The notes under the pieces are model-generated. The model was not told the origin of the DNA and did no database searches. It saw nothing but the letters and a program-made list of their open reading frames with translations. From contig JAJZGE010000031.1 in NCBI GenBank assembly GCA_021798675.1, positions 1-9,950 on the forward strand: a stretch of DNA of 9,950 nt, given 5' to 3'. The stretch comes from Pseudomonadota bacterium (GTDB lineage: Bacteria; Pseudomonadota; Gammaproteobacteria; Xanthomonadales; Rhodanobacteraceae). Shown piece after piece: positions 1 to 6,582 of the stretch; position 1 is the first letter of the stretch; each line of letters begins with the position of its first letter. A program made the position numbers and the translations under genes.

Positions 1-1
1 C

Positions 2-598
2 GGTGTCGGGCGCACGGCCTTGCTGGCCTGCTCCGGCGGCGCGGCCACCGCACTGGACTTTACGCTGGCGTATCCCGACCGCGTCAGCGCGCTGGTCTTC
101 GTTGGCGCCGGCTACTGGGGCCGGTTTGCCGACCGTACGCCGGCCGCGCGCGCCTTCCTCCAGGCACTGGGCGCCTACGACGTGCCGGGCATGATCGACA
201 GCTCGCTGCGGGCCTTCACCGATGGGCCGCGCCGCGCGGCAGGCGACGTCGACGCCGGCGTGCGCCGCCGCACCGAGGCGATGACCGCGCTGCAGTTCCG
301 CCGTGAGCCGAACTACTGGCGCCATGCCGCGCAGGATCAGCGCACGCCACAGCCCAGTGCGCTGGATCGCCTGGATGAGATTGCCGTGCCGACCCTGTTG
401 ATGGTGGGCGGCGAGGACCAGCCCGAAGTGATGGAACTGTCCACGCAGATCGCCGAGGGTCTCCATCGTGCGCAACTGTTGGTGGTGCAGGGTGCGGGCC
501 ATCACGCGAACCTGGAGGCACCGGCAGCGGTGCTGGCCGAGGTGCGCCGCTGGCTGGCGCGACACGCGGTGCGTGACGCAAGGATGCAGGTGCCATGA
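2..598 (+). CDS. Alpha/beta-fold hydrolase, 5'-truncated by the window edge
   Basis: This is the C-terminal 198 residues of an alpha/beta hydrolase; the reading frame is open from base 2 and the start lies upstream of the window. The nucleophile elbow is visible at once as A-C-S-G-G, with Ser at residue 11 of the visible part, followed by the usual helix and a 'YPDRVSALVFVGAG' strand. The probable acid is Asp139 in 'VGGEDQPE' and the probable base is His167 in 'GAGHHANLE'. In this family the nucleophile usually sits near residue 90-100, so roughly 80-90 residues are missing. The late 'P-T-L-L-M-V-G-G-E-D' strand and the 'GAGH' loop are typical of small esterase, lactonase or C-C hydrolase members. 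The substrate cannot be told. A Cys precedes the nucleophile where many relatives have another residue. It ends in TGA at 596-598, directly against a terminator belonging to the opposite strand. Confidence 0.85.
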   Translation, partial: GVGRTALLACSGGAATALDFTLAYPDRVSALVFVGAGYWGRFADRTPAARAFLQALGAYDVPGMIDSSLRAFTDGPRRAAGDVDAGVRRRTEAMTALQFRREPNYWRHAAQDQRTPQPSALDRLDEIAVPTLLMVGGEDQPEVMELSTQIAEGLHRAQLLVVQGAGHHANLEAPAAVLAEVRRWLARHAVRDARMQVP

Positions 599-630
599 AA
601 AAGCCGCGCCGGCGCAGGCCGGCGCGGCTT
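598..630 (-). terminator. Rho-independent terminator for the Spy/CpxP-like gene
   Basis: A perfect 13-bp inverted repeat (601-613 with 618-630, loop GCAG) forms a very GC-rich stem. Read on the minus strand it is followed by five Ts (598-602), the classic intrinsic terminator layout, about 38 nt after the stop codon of the minus-strand gene at 668. On the plus strand only two Ts follow the stem, so it should work poorly for the hydrolase. The T-tract overlaps the last base of the hydrolase stop codon. Confidence 0.85.
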
Positions 631-646
631 CCCGCTGCGCAGCGGG
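631..646. repeat. 16-bp perfect palindrome next to the terminator
   Basis: CCCGCTGCGCAGCGGG reads the same on both strands and abuts the terminator stem. It could form a second hairpin (6-bp stem, 4-nt loop) upstream of the terminator in the minus-strand transcript, or act as a 3'-end stabiliser. No T-tract follows it on either strand, so I do not call it a terminator by itself. Confidence 0.6.
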
Positions 647-667
647 AGGAGGCTGCGCGGGTGCGGC

Positions 668-1183
668 TTACGGGCCGTCCGGTGCCTCGCTGCCGACCGG
701 GTGCTGGGCCTTGAATTCCTTCCATTGCTGCATGCGGGCCTGTCGCTGCGCCTTCATCGTGGCCAGCTGCGACTGCTGTGCCGGGGTCAGCAGGTTGTAG
801 ACCTGTGCGCGGACGTCGGCCATCTGCTGCACGCGTGCGGTGGTGGCGGCACCCTCGGCCTGGGCCAGCGCGGAAGCGGCGGACTGGTAGCCGGGGTCGG
901 TCGGCTTCATTGCCTCGAACGCCTGCCGCTGCTGGCGCAACGCCTGGAACCGGCTCCGGTTCTGCTCGAAGCTGCTCTTCATGACCTGCTTTATGCTGGC
1001 CTTCTGCGTATCGCTCAAGTTGAGCTTGCCAAGCTCCATCATGCCGTGGCGGCCACCCGGCCCGCCGTGATGGCCCCAGCCGCCGGGGCCGCCAGGGCCG
1101 GGGGCGCCCTGTGCTGCGACGGCGAAGCTGCCGATGGCCAAGGCCGAGCCGAAGGCCAGGCCGAGAATGAGGTTCTTGCGCAT
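668..1183 (-). CDS. Spy/CpxP-family periplasmic stress protein (LTxxQ motif)
   Basis: This 171-residue protein has a signal peptide: K/R at 2-3, hydrophobic core about 5-22, probable cleavage after Ala24 in 'AVAA'. A Gly/His-rich linker follows (about 28-48, with HH and RHG). The rest is a helical Gln/Arg/Ala-rich domain with two LTxxQ-type motifs, 'LSDTQ' at 56-60 and 'LTPAQ' at 132-136. That layout defines the Spy/CpxP family of periplasmic chaperones and Cpx sensors, which bind unfolded proteins and, for CpxP, restrain CpxA. The His-rich linker recalls metal-responsive relatives such as ZraP. I chose ATG at 1183 because the signal peptide starts there and AGAGG lies just upstream; the frame stays open to 1354, but that extension would bury the signal. 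It is divergent from the CpxR/CpxA homologues, as cpxP is in E. coli, with a CpxR box between them. Spy and CpxP cannot be separated from sequence alone. Confidence 0.88.
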   Translation of the reverse strand: MRKNLILGLAFGSALAIGSFAVAAQGAPGPGGPGGWGHHGGPGGRHGMMELGKLNLSDTQKASIKQVMKSSFEQNRSRFQALRQQRQAFEAMKPTDPGYQSAASALAQAEGAATTARVQQMADVRAQVYNLLTPAQQSQLATMKAQRQARMQQWKEFKAQHPVGSEAPDGP

Positions 1184-1262
1184 GGTTGTCGCCTCTTGCG
1201 GTGGGGGAGTGGTGCGTGCGGCCATTGGACGACGCCCCCGTGTGTATGTTCTTTGCGCGAGC

Positions 1263-1277
1263 GTAAAGATGGGTAAA
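1263..1277. promoter_or_regulatory. CpxR box (GTAAA-N5-GTAAA) in the divergent intergenic region
   Basis: GTAAAGATGGGTAAA gives two GTAAA half-sites as direct repeats exactly 10 bp apart, matching the published E. coli CpxR consensus GTAAA-N5-GTAA(A). It lies between the Spy/CpxP-like gene and the cpxR homologue. On the plus strand it ends 4 bp before a candidate -35 (TTGCCG, 1282-1287), placing its centre near -48 of the predicted cpxR start. On the minus strand it lies about 80 bp upstream of the ATG, just ahead of a weak -10-like CATACA (1248-1243). One site could therefore serve both directions. The match is seen; binding is inferred. Confidence 0.8.
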
Positions 1278-1281
1278 GCCG

Positions 1282-1311
1282 TTGCCGCCAGCCGTTCCCG
1301 CATCGCTAAAT
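1282..1311 (+). promoter_or_regulatory. Candidate promoter of the cpxRA operon, possibly leaderless
   Basis: TTGCCG (1282-1287) and CTAAAT (1306-1311) are separated by 18 bp and sit just downstream of the CpxR box. Each matches the sigma70 consensus only partly. A start about 7 nt after the -10 would fall at or next to the ATG at 1318, which has no Shine-Dalgarno sequence in front of it. The -10 lies within a 12-bp palindrome, CGCTAAATAGCG (1304-1315), that could also be an operator. Confidence 0.45.
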
Positions 1312-1317
1312 AGCGCC

Positions 1318-2010
1318 ATGACCCGCATCCTGATCGCCGATGACGACCGCGCACTCTGCAGCCTGCTTGCCGAGTACCTGCGCCGCGAAGGTTTTGCCGT
1401 GGATTGCGCCAGCGATGGCGAAGAGGCGCTGGCGCGGCTGCACAACGCGGCGCAGCGGCCCGACCTGCTGATCCTCGACGTGATGATGCCTGGCCGCGAC
1501 GGCCTGGAGACGCTGCGCGAGTTGCGCATGAAATACCGCCTGCCGGTGATCATGCTTTCGGCGCGCGGGGAGCCGGTGGACCGCGTGATCGGGTTGGAAC
1601 TGGGCGCCGACGATTACCTCTCCAAGCCCTGCCTGCCGCGCGAACTGCTGGCCCGCGTGCGTGCGCAGCTGCGGCGGCATGCGCCGGGCGCGGCCGCCGC
1701 GGGCGAGCTGCAGCTCGGCACCTTGAAGTTGCTGCCCGGCGAGCGCCGCGCGCTGGTCGGCGACCAGGAGCTGTCGCTGACCGGCGCCGAGTTCCAGCTA
1801 CTGCTGGCGCTGGCGCAACGCGCGGGCGAGCTGGTGGACAAGGCCGCGCTTACGCGGCTTGCGCTGGGCCGCGAGCTGGAGCGCTACGACCGCAGCATCG
1901 ACGTGCACGTGAGCCGCCTGCGCCACAAGCTGGCCGAAGCCTCCGCGCAGTCGCCGCGGATCGACTCCGTGCGCGGTGCCGGCTACGTGCTGGTGGCTGG
2001 CGCGCCATGA
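1318..2010 (+). CDS. cpxR: CpxR-like OmpR/PhoB-family response regulator
   Basis: This 230-residue DNA-binding response regulator has an N-terminal receiver domain (about 1-118). Visible there are the acidic cluster Asp8-Asp9-Asp10, phospho-acceptor Asp54 in 'LILDVMMPG', the switch Ser81 and the conserved Lys103. A winged-helix domain (about 128-228) ends in 'RSIDVHVSRLRHKL' and 'IDSVRGAGYVL'. The motifs 'PVIMLSARG', 'DRVIGLELGADDYLSKP' and the 'LGRELERYDRSIDVHVS' recognition region resemble E. coli CpxR closely. Phosphorylated CpxR activates envelope folding and degradation genes. ATG 1318 is chosen because the receiver fold begins immediately; the frame extends to TTG 1282, but that adds only an unconserved 12-residue tail. 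There is no clear Shine-Dalgarno sequence. The stop overlaps the sensor start by 4 nt (ATGA). One small difference is Cys105 after the K-P, where CpxR has Phe. Confidence 0.92.
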   Translation: MTRILIADDDRALCSLLAEYLRREGFAVDCASDGEEALARLHNAAQRPDLLILDVMMPGRDGLETLRELRMKYRLPVIMLSARGEPVDRVIGLELGADDYLSKPCLPRELLARVRAQLRRHAPGAAAAGELQLGTLKLLPGERRALVGDQELSLTGAEFQLLLALAQRAGELVDKAALTRLALGRELERYDRSIDVHVSRLRHKLAEASAQSPRIDSVRGAGYVLVAGAP

Positions 2011-3371
2011 ATCCGTTCAAAAGTCCGCTGTACCGGCGCGTGCTGCTGTGGTTCTGCGCGGTGAACCTGCTGGTGCTGCTGCTGGGCGGTTACCTGACCC
2101 GGCGCTTCGTGGAATACACCACCGAGGTGGAGATCGACTGGACCGCCCTGGCGCACTCGGCCAACCAGGCCTTTGAGCAGGGCGGCCCGGCGGCACTGGA
2201 CGAGTGGCGCGAACGGCAGCGCCACGAGGGCGTGGACGCCACGCTGTTCCAGGACGGGCGACCGTTGCTGCCGATCCGCCTGCCGCCGTCGATCCGGGAT
2301 GCCCTGCCGGAGATGCTGGCGGCCAACCGCAGCCTGGTGCTGAAGCCCTGGCGCAACCAGTTCCTGTACCTGGCGGTGCAGCCGGTGACCGGTGCCGACG
2401 GCCGGCAGCGGCAACTGGTGGCGATCAGCCGCACGCACACGCGACTGCCGCCGCAGGCGCGGGAGAGGATCCTGCTGGCGGTGCAGTTCGCGCTGTCGCT
2501 GTTGTTCATCGGCCTGGTGGGCTGGTGGGTGGCGCGCAGCGTGGCACGGCCGGTGCAGGCACTGCGCGAGGCGGCGCGGCGGATGGCCGCGGGCGAGTTG
2601 TCCGCGCGCGTGGGCCACCCCGGCGGCACGCGCGACGAACTGGCCCAGCTCGCCGGTGATTTCGATGCCATGGCCGAACGCATCGAGGCGCTGGTCGCGC
2701 ACGATCGCCGGGTGCTGCAGGATCTCTCGCACGAGCTGCGCTCCCCGCTGGCGCGCCTGCAACTGATCCTCGACCTGGCCCAGCGCGGCGACGATCCGGC
2801 GACGGCCGAGCGCTACTTCCGCCAGGCCGAGCACGAGATCGTCCGGCTCGACCGCCTGACCGGCGACATGCTGGCCCTGTCGCGCATGGAGGGCGGTCTG
2901 CCCGGGATGGAGCGCGAGCGGCTGGATCTGGTCGAACTCGCGCACGACGGCCTGCAGCAGGCGTCGCTGGAAGCGGACGCGCGCCGCATCCGCCTGCACT
3001 GGCAGGCCGTCGATGCGCCGGTCGAGGTGGTCGGTACGCCGGTGCTGCTGGAACGCGCGCTGGGCAACCTGATCGCCAACGCCATCAAGTACAGCGCGGA
3101 AGGCGGCGAGGTGGAAGTCGCGGTGCGCGTCGTCGAGGGGCAGGCCGAATGCGTGGTGCGCGACCACGGCCCCGGCGTCCCGGAAGCCGAACTGGCGTCG
3201 TTGTTCCGGCCATTCTTCCGCGGCAGCAACGCCGTGCGCGCCGAAGGCCACGGCCTCGGCCTTGCCATCGCGCAACGCGTGGCCAGGGCGCACGGTGGCG
3301 ACATCCTTGCGCGCAACGCCGAGGGCGGCGGGCTGGAAGTGCGGCTGCGCCTGCCGCTGGCCAGCGGGTGA
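2007..3371 (+). CDS. cpxA: CpxA-like membrane sensor histidine kinase
   Basis: This 454-residue inner-membrane sensor kinase has TM1 at about 11-31, a periplasmic sensor domain of about 120 residues (32-154) and TM2 at about 155-176. A HAMP linker follows to about 228, then a dimerisation/phosphoacceptor domain with His242 in 'DLSHELRSPLARLQL', nearly the CpxA H-box. The ATPase domain shows the N-box 'LIANAIKYS' (Asn358), G1 'DHGPG' (386-390), F-box 'FRPFFRG' and G2 'GHGLGLAIA' (from 414). It should autophosphorylate and pass phosphate to the regulator encoded just upstream; CpxA-type kinases also act as phosphatases and are restrained by CpxP. The length matches E. coli CpxA (457 residues). 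The start ATG overlaps the regulator stop (ATGA 2007-2010), which implies translational coupling. Pairing with the Spy/CpxP-like gene and the CpxR box makes the Cpx assignment firm. Confidence 0.92.
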   Translation: MNPFKSPLYRRVLLWFCAVNLLVLLLGGYLTRRFVEYTTEVEIDWTALAHSANQAFEQGGPAALDEWRERQRHEGVDATLFQDGRPLLPIRLPPSIRDALPEMLAANRSLVLKPWRNQFLYLAVQPVTGADGRQRQLVAISRTHTRLPPQARERILLAVQFALSLLFIGLVGWWVARSVARPVQALREAARRMAAGELSARVGHPGGTRDELAQLAGDFDAMAERIEALVAHDRRVLQDLSHELRSPLARLQLILDLAQRGDDPATAERYFRQAEHEIVRLDRLTGDMLALSRMEGGLPGMERERLDLVELAHDGLQQASLEADARRIRLHWQAVDAPVEVVGTPVLLERALGNLIANAIKYSAEGGEVEVAVRVVEGQAECVVRDHGPGVPEAELASLFRPFFRGSNAVRAEGHGLGLAIAQRVARAHGGDILARNAEGGGLEVRLRLPLASG

Positions 3372-3379
3372 GTGGCTCC

Positions 3380-4267
3380 ATGCGCCATGGCCGCGGGAAC
3401 GAGCAAGGCATTTCCCCACCAATCATCGGGCTGCTGGGGGCATTCATCGCAGTCGTCGCCGTCCTGTACTTCGCCGTGCCGGCCGCGCTGCTGCGCTGGG
3501 ACCTGGACCGGCTGGTATTCAGCGCGCAGTCCCAGCGGCGCACGCACGAGGGCAAGCGCTTCGACGTTGCCGTTTCCCCCGATGCCACGGTGGTCGTACG
3601 CCGCTACGGTGATGCCGGTCGGGCATGCGCGTTTTTCTTCCCGGGGCAGCATGGCGGCATCGGCAGCTACGAGCGAACGCTTTTTCCGTTGATCCGGGAG
3701 GCCGGTGCCGATGTCTACGCCATTTCGTATCCCGGGCAGGATGGGGCGAAGGGGCATGCCCATGTCGATCGGCTGTTCGGCCAGGTCGCGCTGGCGGTGT
3801 CGCGGGTGAGCAGGGCGGCGCGCTGCGGGATGCGCCGCAGCGTCTTCGTCGGCCGCTCGCTGGGCGCGACGGTGGCGCTGGCGGAAGCAGTGAAATTCAG
3901 GCCCAGGGGCGTGCTGGTCGATGGGCTGGGGGCCGACCTCGCCAGTGTGGTGCGGGCATGGATGGGCCGGCATCCGCTGTCGACCGGCTGGCGGCTGCTG
4001 CCGGTGCGTGCCTTGCTGGGGCGGCGGGACTATCCCGCCGCATCGCTGCTGCAGCAGATGCCGTCGGTGCCGGTATCGATTTTCCAGGGCACGGCGGATA
4101 CCGTGACGCGCTATGCGCTCGCGCGGAGCGCCGTGCAGGGACGCCCGAACGTGACCTTCGAGACGGTGGACGGCGGCACGCATCACGATAGCTACCTGCT
4201 TGCCGGGAGCGCGTATGTCCGGAGCCTGCGTTCGCTGCTGGATGAAGAGACTTTGCGGAGCCGATGA
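3380..4267 (+). CDS. Membrane-anchored alpha/beta hydrolase coupled to cpxRA
   Basis: This 295-residue protein has one N-terminal hydrophobic segment (about 14-34) with no clear signal-peptidase site, so it is probably anchored in the inner membrane. The hydrolase fold follows: 'FFFPGQHGG' (85-93) is the likely oxyanion strand-loop, 'VGRSLG' carries nucleophile Ser160, Asp240 in 'FQGTADTVT' is the likely acid and His268 in 'GGTHHDSY' the base. It looks like a serine hydrolase of the BEM46/ABHD13-like type; the substrate is unknown. The start is either ATG 3380 or GTG 3368; the latter would overlap the cpxA stop by 4 nt (GTGA) and give 299 residues. I keep ATG by default, since neither has a good ribosome-binding site. 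The stop overlaps the next gene by 4 nt (ATGA 4264-4267). The position suggests co-expression with the Cpx kinase and a role in envelope or lipid maintenance, which is inference. Confidence 0.85.
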   Translation: MRHGRGNEQGISPPIIGLLGAFIAVVAVLYFAVPAALLRWDLDRLVFSAQSQRRTHEGKRFDVAVSPDATVVVRRYGDAGRACAFFFPGQHGGIGSYERTLFPLIREAGADVYAISYPGQDGAKGHAHVDRLFGQVALAVSRVSRAARCGMRRSVFVGRSLGATVALAEAVKFRPRGVLVDGLGADLASVVRAWMGRHPLSTGWRLLPVRALLGRRDYPAASLLQQMPSVPVSIFQGTADTVTRYALARSAVQGRPNVTFETVDGGTHHDSYLLAGSAYVRSLRSLLDEETLRSR

Positions 4268-5280
4268 TCCTGCCTGATGCCATCCGTCCCCCGATGCGCC
4301 GCAACGCCCTCGTCGCCGTGGGACTGGTGCTGTGTGCGGCGCTGTTCTTCACGATGACCTACGTGCTCAACCGCAGCCTGGTGAGCGGCGGCGGGCACTG
4401 GGCGTGGGCGGTGATCCTGCGTTACCTGATCACCTTGCCGCTGCTGGCCCTGGCGCTGCCGTTGCGTGGCGGCCTGGGCGAGCTGCCGCGCGAACTGCGC
4501 GCGCATCCGCGCGCATGGCTGACCTGGAGCAGCGTGGGTTTCGTGCTGTTCGGCGTGCCGCTGACCTGGGCCGCCGGCAGCGGGCCGGCATGGCTGGTGG
4601 CGGGCAGTTTCCAGACCACCGTGCTGGCCGGGCCGTTGCTTGCGCCGCTGATCTATCGCGACGGGCGCCGACGGCTGGCGTGGCCCACGCTGGCGATCGG
4701 TGCGCTGATCGTGGCCGGCGTGTTCGCGTTGCAATGGGGCCATGCGCACGGTCGGCTCGGTGCCGGCGACTGGCTGGCGGCGGGAGCGGTGGTGCTGGCC
4801 GCGTTCGCCTATCCCTTGGGCAACCGCATGCTGCTGCTGCATCTGGAAACCAGCGCCTACCGGGTGAACGCCTTGCAGCGCGTGTTCGGCATGACGCTGT
4901 GCAGCTGGCCGCTGTGGTTGTTGATCGCCGCCATCGCGTGGCACACGATCGGTGCGCCGGGCTGGCGCGAGGCATGGCTGGCGGGTGGTGTGGCCTTGTC
5001 CTCCGGCGTGATCGCCACCGTGCTGTTCTTCGCGGCGACCGACCGTGTGCGCACGCAACCCACCGCACTGGCCGCCGTGGAGGCGATGCAGGCGGCCGAG
5101 CTGCTGTTCACCACGGCGCTGGGCGTAGCCCTGCTTGGCGAGGCGTGGCCGCGGGGCTGGGCCTTGTCCGGTGCGCTGGCGATCGTCGCGGGCATCGCGC
5201 TGTTCGGCTGGGTGAGCGGGCGCGAGGCGGCGGGCGACGAGGCGGCCGTGCGCGCGCTGCGCTCCGATCGCAGCGCCTAG
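4264..5280 (+). CDS. DMT-superfamily exporter (multidrug resistance efflux transporter family, EmrE/EamA-like)
   Basis: This 338-residue protein is almost wholly hydrophobic, with about ten predicted membrane helices in two repeats, the organisation of the drug/metabolite transporter superfamily. The start 'ALFFTMTYVLNRSLVSGGGHW', the 'RYLITLPLL' segment, 'SFQTTVLAGPLLAPLIY' and the late 'ALAAVEAMQAAELLFTTALGVALLGE' fit the 'putative multidrug resistance efflux transporter' Pfam group. Substrates of this group are mostly undefined. ATG 4264 is preferred because it overlaps the hydrolase stop (ATGA) and has GGAG three bases upstream, a tight spacing; ATG 4294, just before the first helix, is the alternative. 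The C-terminus is short, charged and cytosolic. It is the last gene of the cpxRA-led operon, and the next gene starts 54 nt later with a possible promoter of its own. Confidence 0.87.
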   Translation: MILPDAIRPPMRRNALVAVGLVLCAALFFTMTYVLNRSLVSGGGHWAWAVILRYLITLPLLALALPLRGGLGELPRELRAHPRAWLTWSSVGFVLFGVPLTWAAGSGPAWLVAGSFQTTVLAGPLLAPLIYRDGRRRLAWPTLAIGALIVAGVFALQWGHAHGRLGAGDWLAAGAVVLAAFAYPLGNRMLLLHLETSAYRVNALQRVFGMTLCSWPLWLLIAAIAWHTIGAPGWREAWLAGGVALSSGVIATVLFFAATDRVRTQPTALAAVEAMQAAELLFTTALGVALLGEAWPRGWALSGALAIVAGIALFGWVSGREAAGDEAAVRALRSDRSA

Positions 5281-5303
5281 GCGTGCGCGGTCGCGCCGGA
5301 TGG

Positions 5304-5309
5304 GATACT
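5304..5309 (+). promoter_or_regulatory. Candidate -10 element for the YnfM-like gene
   Basis: GATACT matches TATAAT at four of six positions and lies 25 nt before the ATG at 5335. No convincing -35 is visible at the normal distance. The same ATACTT-NN-GCG string, at the same 25-nt distance from its ATG, occurs upstream of rlmJ on the other strand (9350-9345), which supports both sites. Confidence 0.4.
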
Positions 5310-5334
5310 TCCGCGTCCCCGCACGAATCCCGCC

Positions 5335-6579
5335 ATGACCGACGACGCCACCACCATCCGCCACGGCACGCCCGCGTTCCGGCGTACCAACCTCGCGCTG
5401 TTCGCCGCGGGCCTGGCGACGTTCGGCCTGCTGTATTGCGTGCAGCCGCTGATGCCGGAGTTCAGCCGCGACTATGGCGTGAGCGAGGCGGGCGCGGCGC
5501 TGTCGCTGTCGCTCACCACCGGCGTGCTGGCGTTCGCGATGCTGTTCGCCGGCGGCGTGTCCGATGCGCAGGGACGCAAGCCGGTGATGGTGGCTTCACT
5601 GCTGTCCTCCGCGGTGCTGGTGCTGGCCAGCGCGGCGATGCCGACCTGGGCCTCGCTGCTGGTGGTGCGCACCCTGCTCGGCTTGACGCTGAGCGGCCTG
5701 CCGGCGGTGGCGATGACCTACCTCGGCGAGGAAATGCATGCCGACTCGATTGGCCTTGGCATGGGGCTCTACATCAGCGGCAGCGCGGTGGGTGGCATGG
5801 GCGGCCGGCTGGTCGCCGGCGTGCTGGCCGATTTCTTCGGCTGGCGCACCGGCGTGGCGGTGGTGGGCGTGATCGGCCTCGCCTGCGCGTTGGCGTTCTG
5901 GCGTGCGCTGCCGCCGTCGCGGCACTTCGTGCGGCAGCCATGGAATGCGCGTGCGCTCGCTGCGCGCTTCGCCGGCATGTTCCGCGATCACGGGCTGCCT
6001 TGGCTGTTCGCCGAGGGTTTCCTGCTGCTGGGCGCCTTCGTCACCGTCTACAACTACCTCGGCTACCGCCTGCTGGCGCCGCCGTACAACCTCAGCCAGG
6101 CGGTGGTCGGGCTGATCTTCGGCATCTACCTGATCGGCACCTTCAGCTCGGCGTGGATGGGCCACCTGGCCGGCAAGCTGGGCCGGCGCAAGGTGCTGTG
6201 GACGGCGCTGGCGCTGATGCTGGCTGGCGTGCTGCTGACCCTGGCCACGTCGCTTTGGCTGGTGGCGCTGGGCATCGTGGCGGTCACCTTCGGCTTCTTC
6301 GGCGGCCACTCCATCGTCAGCAGCTGGGTCGGCCGGCGTGCCGGTGCGGCGAAGGCGCAGGCGTCGTCGATGTACCTGTTCTGCTACTACATGGGCTCCA
6401 GCGTGGCCGGCGCCAGCGGCGGGTTGTTCTACGCCGCGCATGGCTGGAGCGGCGTGGTCGTGTTCGTCGGCGCGCTGGTGCTGGCCGGACTCGCGATTGC
6501 GCTGGGGCTTATCCGGCTCAAGCCGCTGACGGGCGTGGCGACGCCGCCCGCGCCGATGAGCAAGGGCGCGATGCCCTGA
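5335..6579 (+). CDS. ynfM: YnfM-like major facilitator superfamily transporter
   Basis: This 414-residue protein has twelve predicted membrane helices. The MFS motif A loop is clear as 'GGVSDAQGRKPVM' (Asp77, Gly80, Arg81, Lys82). Many stretches match the E. coli YnfM sequence as I remember it, including 'GTPAF', 'ALFAAGLATFGLLYCVQP', 'MTYLGEE', 'MGLYISGSAVGGMGGRL', 'LPWLFAEGFLLLGAFVT', 'SQAVVGL' and 'QASSMYLFCYYMGSS'. YnfM is an inner-membrane, proton-coupled MFS exporter; drug or arabinose-type substrates have been suggested for relatives, but the natural substrate is uncertain. The start at 5335 fits the family N-terminus and has CCGCC before ATG but no Shine-Dalgarno sequence. It lies 54 nt after the exporter gene, same strand, and is convergent with the GNAT gene with only 3 nt between the two stop codons. 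Confidence 0.9.
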   Translation: MTDDATTIRHGTPAFRRTNLALFAAGLATFGLLYCVQPLMPEFSRDYGVSEAGAALSLSLTTGVLAFAMLFAGGVSDAQGRKPVMVASLLSSAVLVLASAAMPTWASLLVVRTLLGLTLSGLPAVAMTYLGEEMHADSIGLGMGLYISGSAVGGMGGRLVAGVLADFFGWRTGVAVVGVIGLACALAFWRALPPSRHFVRQPWNARALAARFAGMFRDHGLPWLFAEGFLLLGAFVTVYNYLGYRLLAPPYNLSQAVVGLIFGIYLIGTFSSAWMGHLAGKLGRRKVLWTALALMLAGVLLTLATSLWLVALGIVAVTFGFFGGHSIVSSWVGRRAGAAKAQASSMYLFCYYMGSSVAGASGGLFYAAHGWSGVVVFVGALVLAGLAIALGLIRLKPLTGVATPPAPMSKGAMP

Positions 6580-6582
6580 GGT

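Noticed and set aside
1282..1317. TTG 1282 as start of the response regulator
   Set aside because: The extra 12 residues are unlike the family, and the receiver fold starts right at ATG 1318.
1184..1354. A longer N-terminus for the Spy-like protein (start up to 1354)
   Set aside because: It would bury the signal peptide and cover the CpxR box and the cpxR start; ATG 1183 has an AGAGG site.
1983..3422. A 479-codon minus-strand frame opposite cpxA
   Set aside because: It is antisense to an unmistakable histidine kinase, has no recognisable motif, and is His/Arg/Gln-rich as expected for a GC-driven antisense frame.
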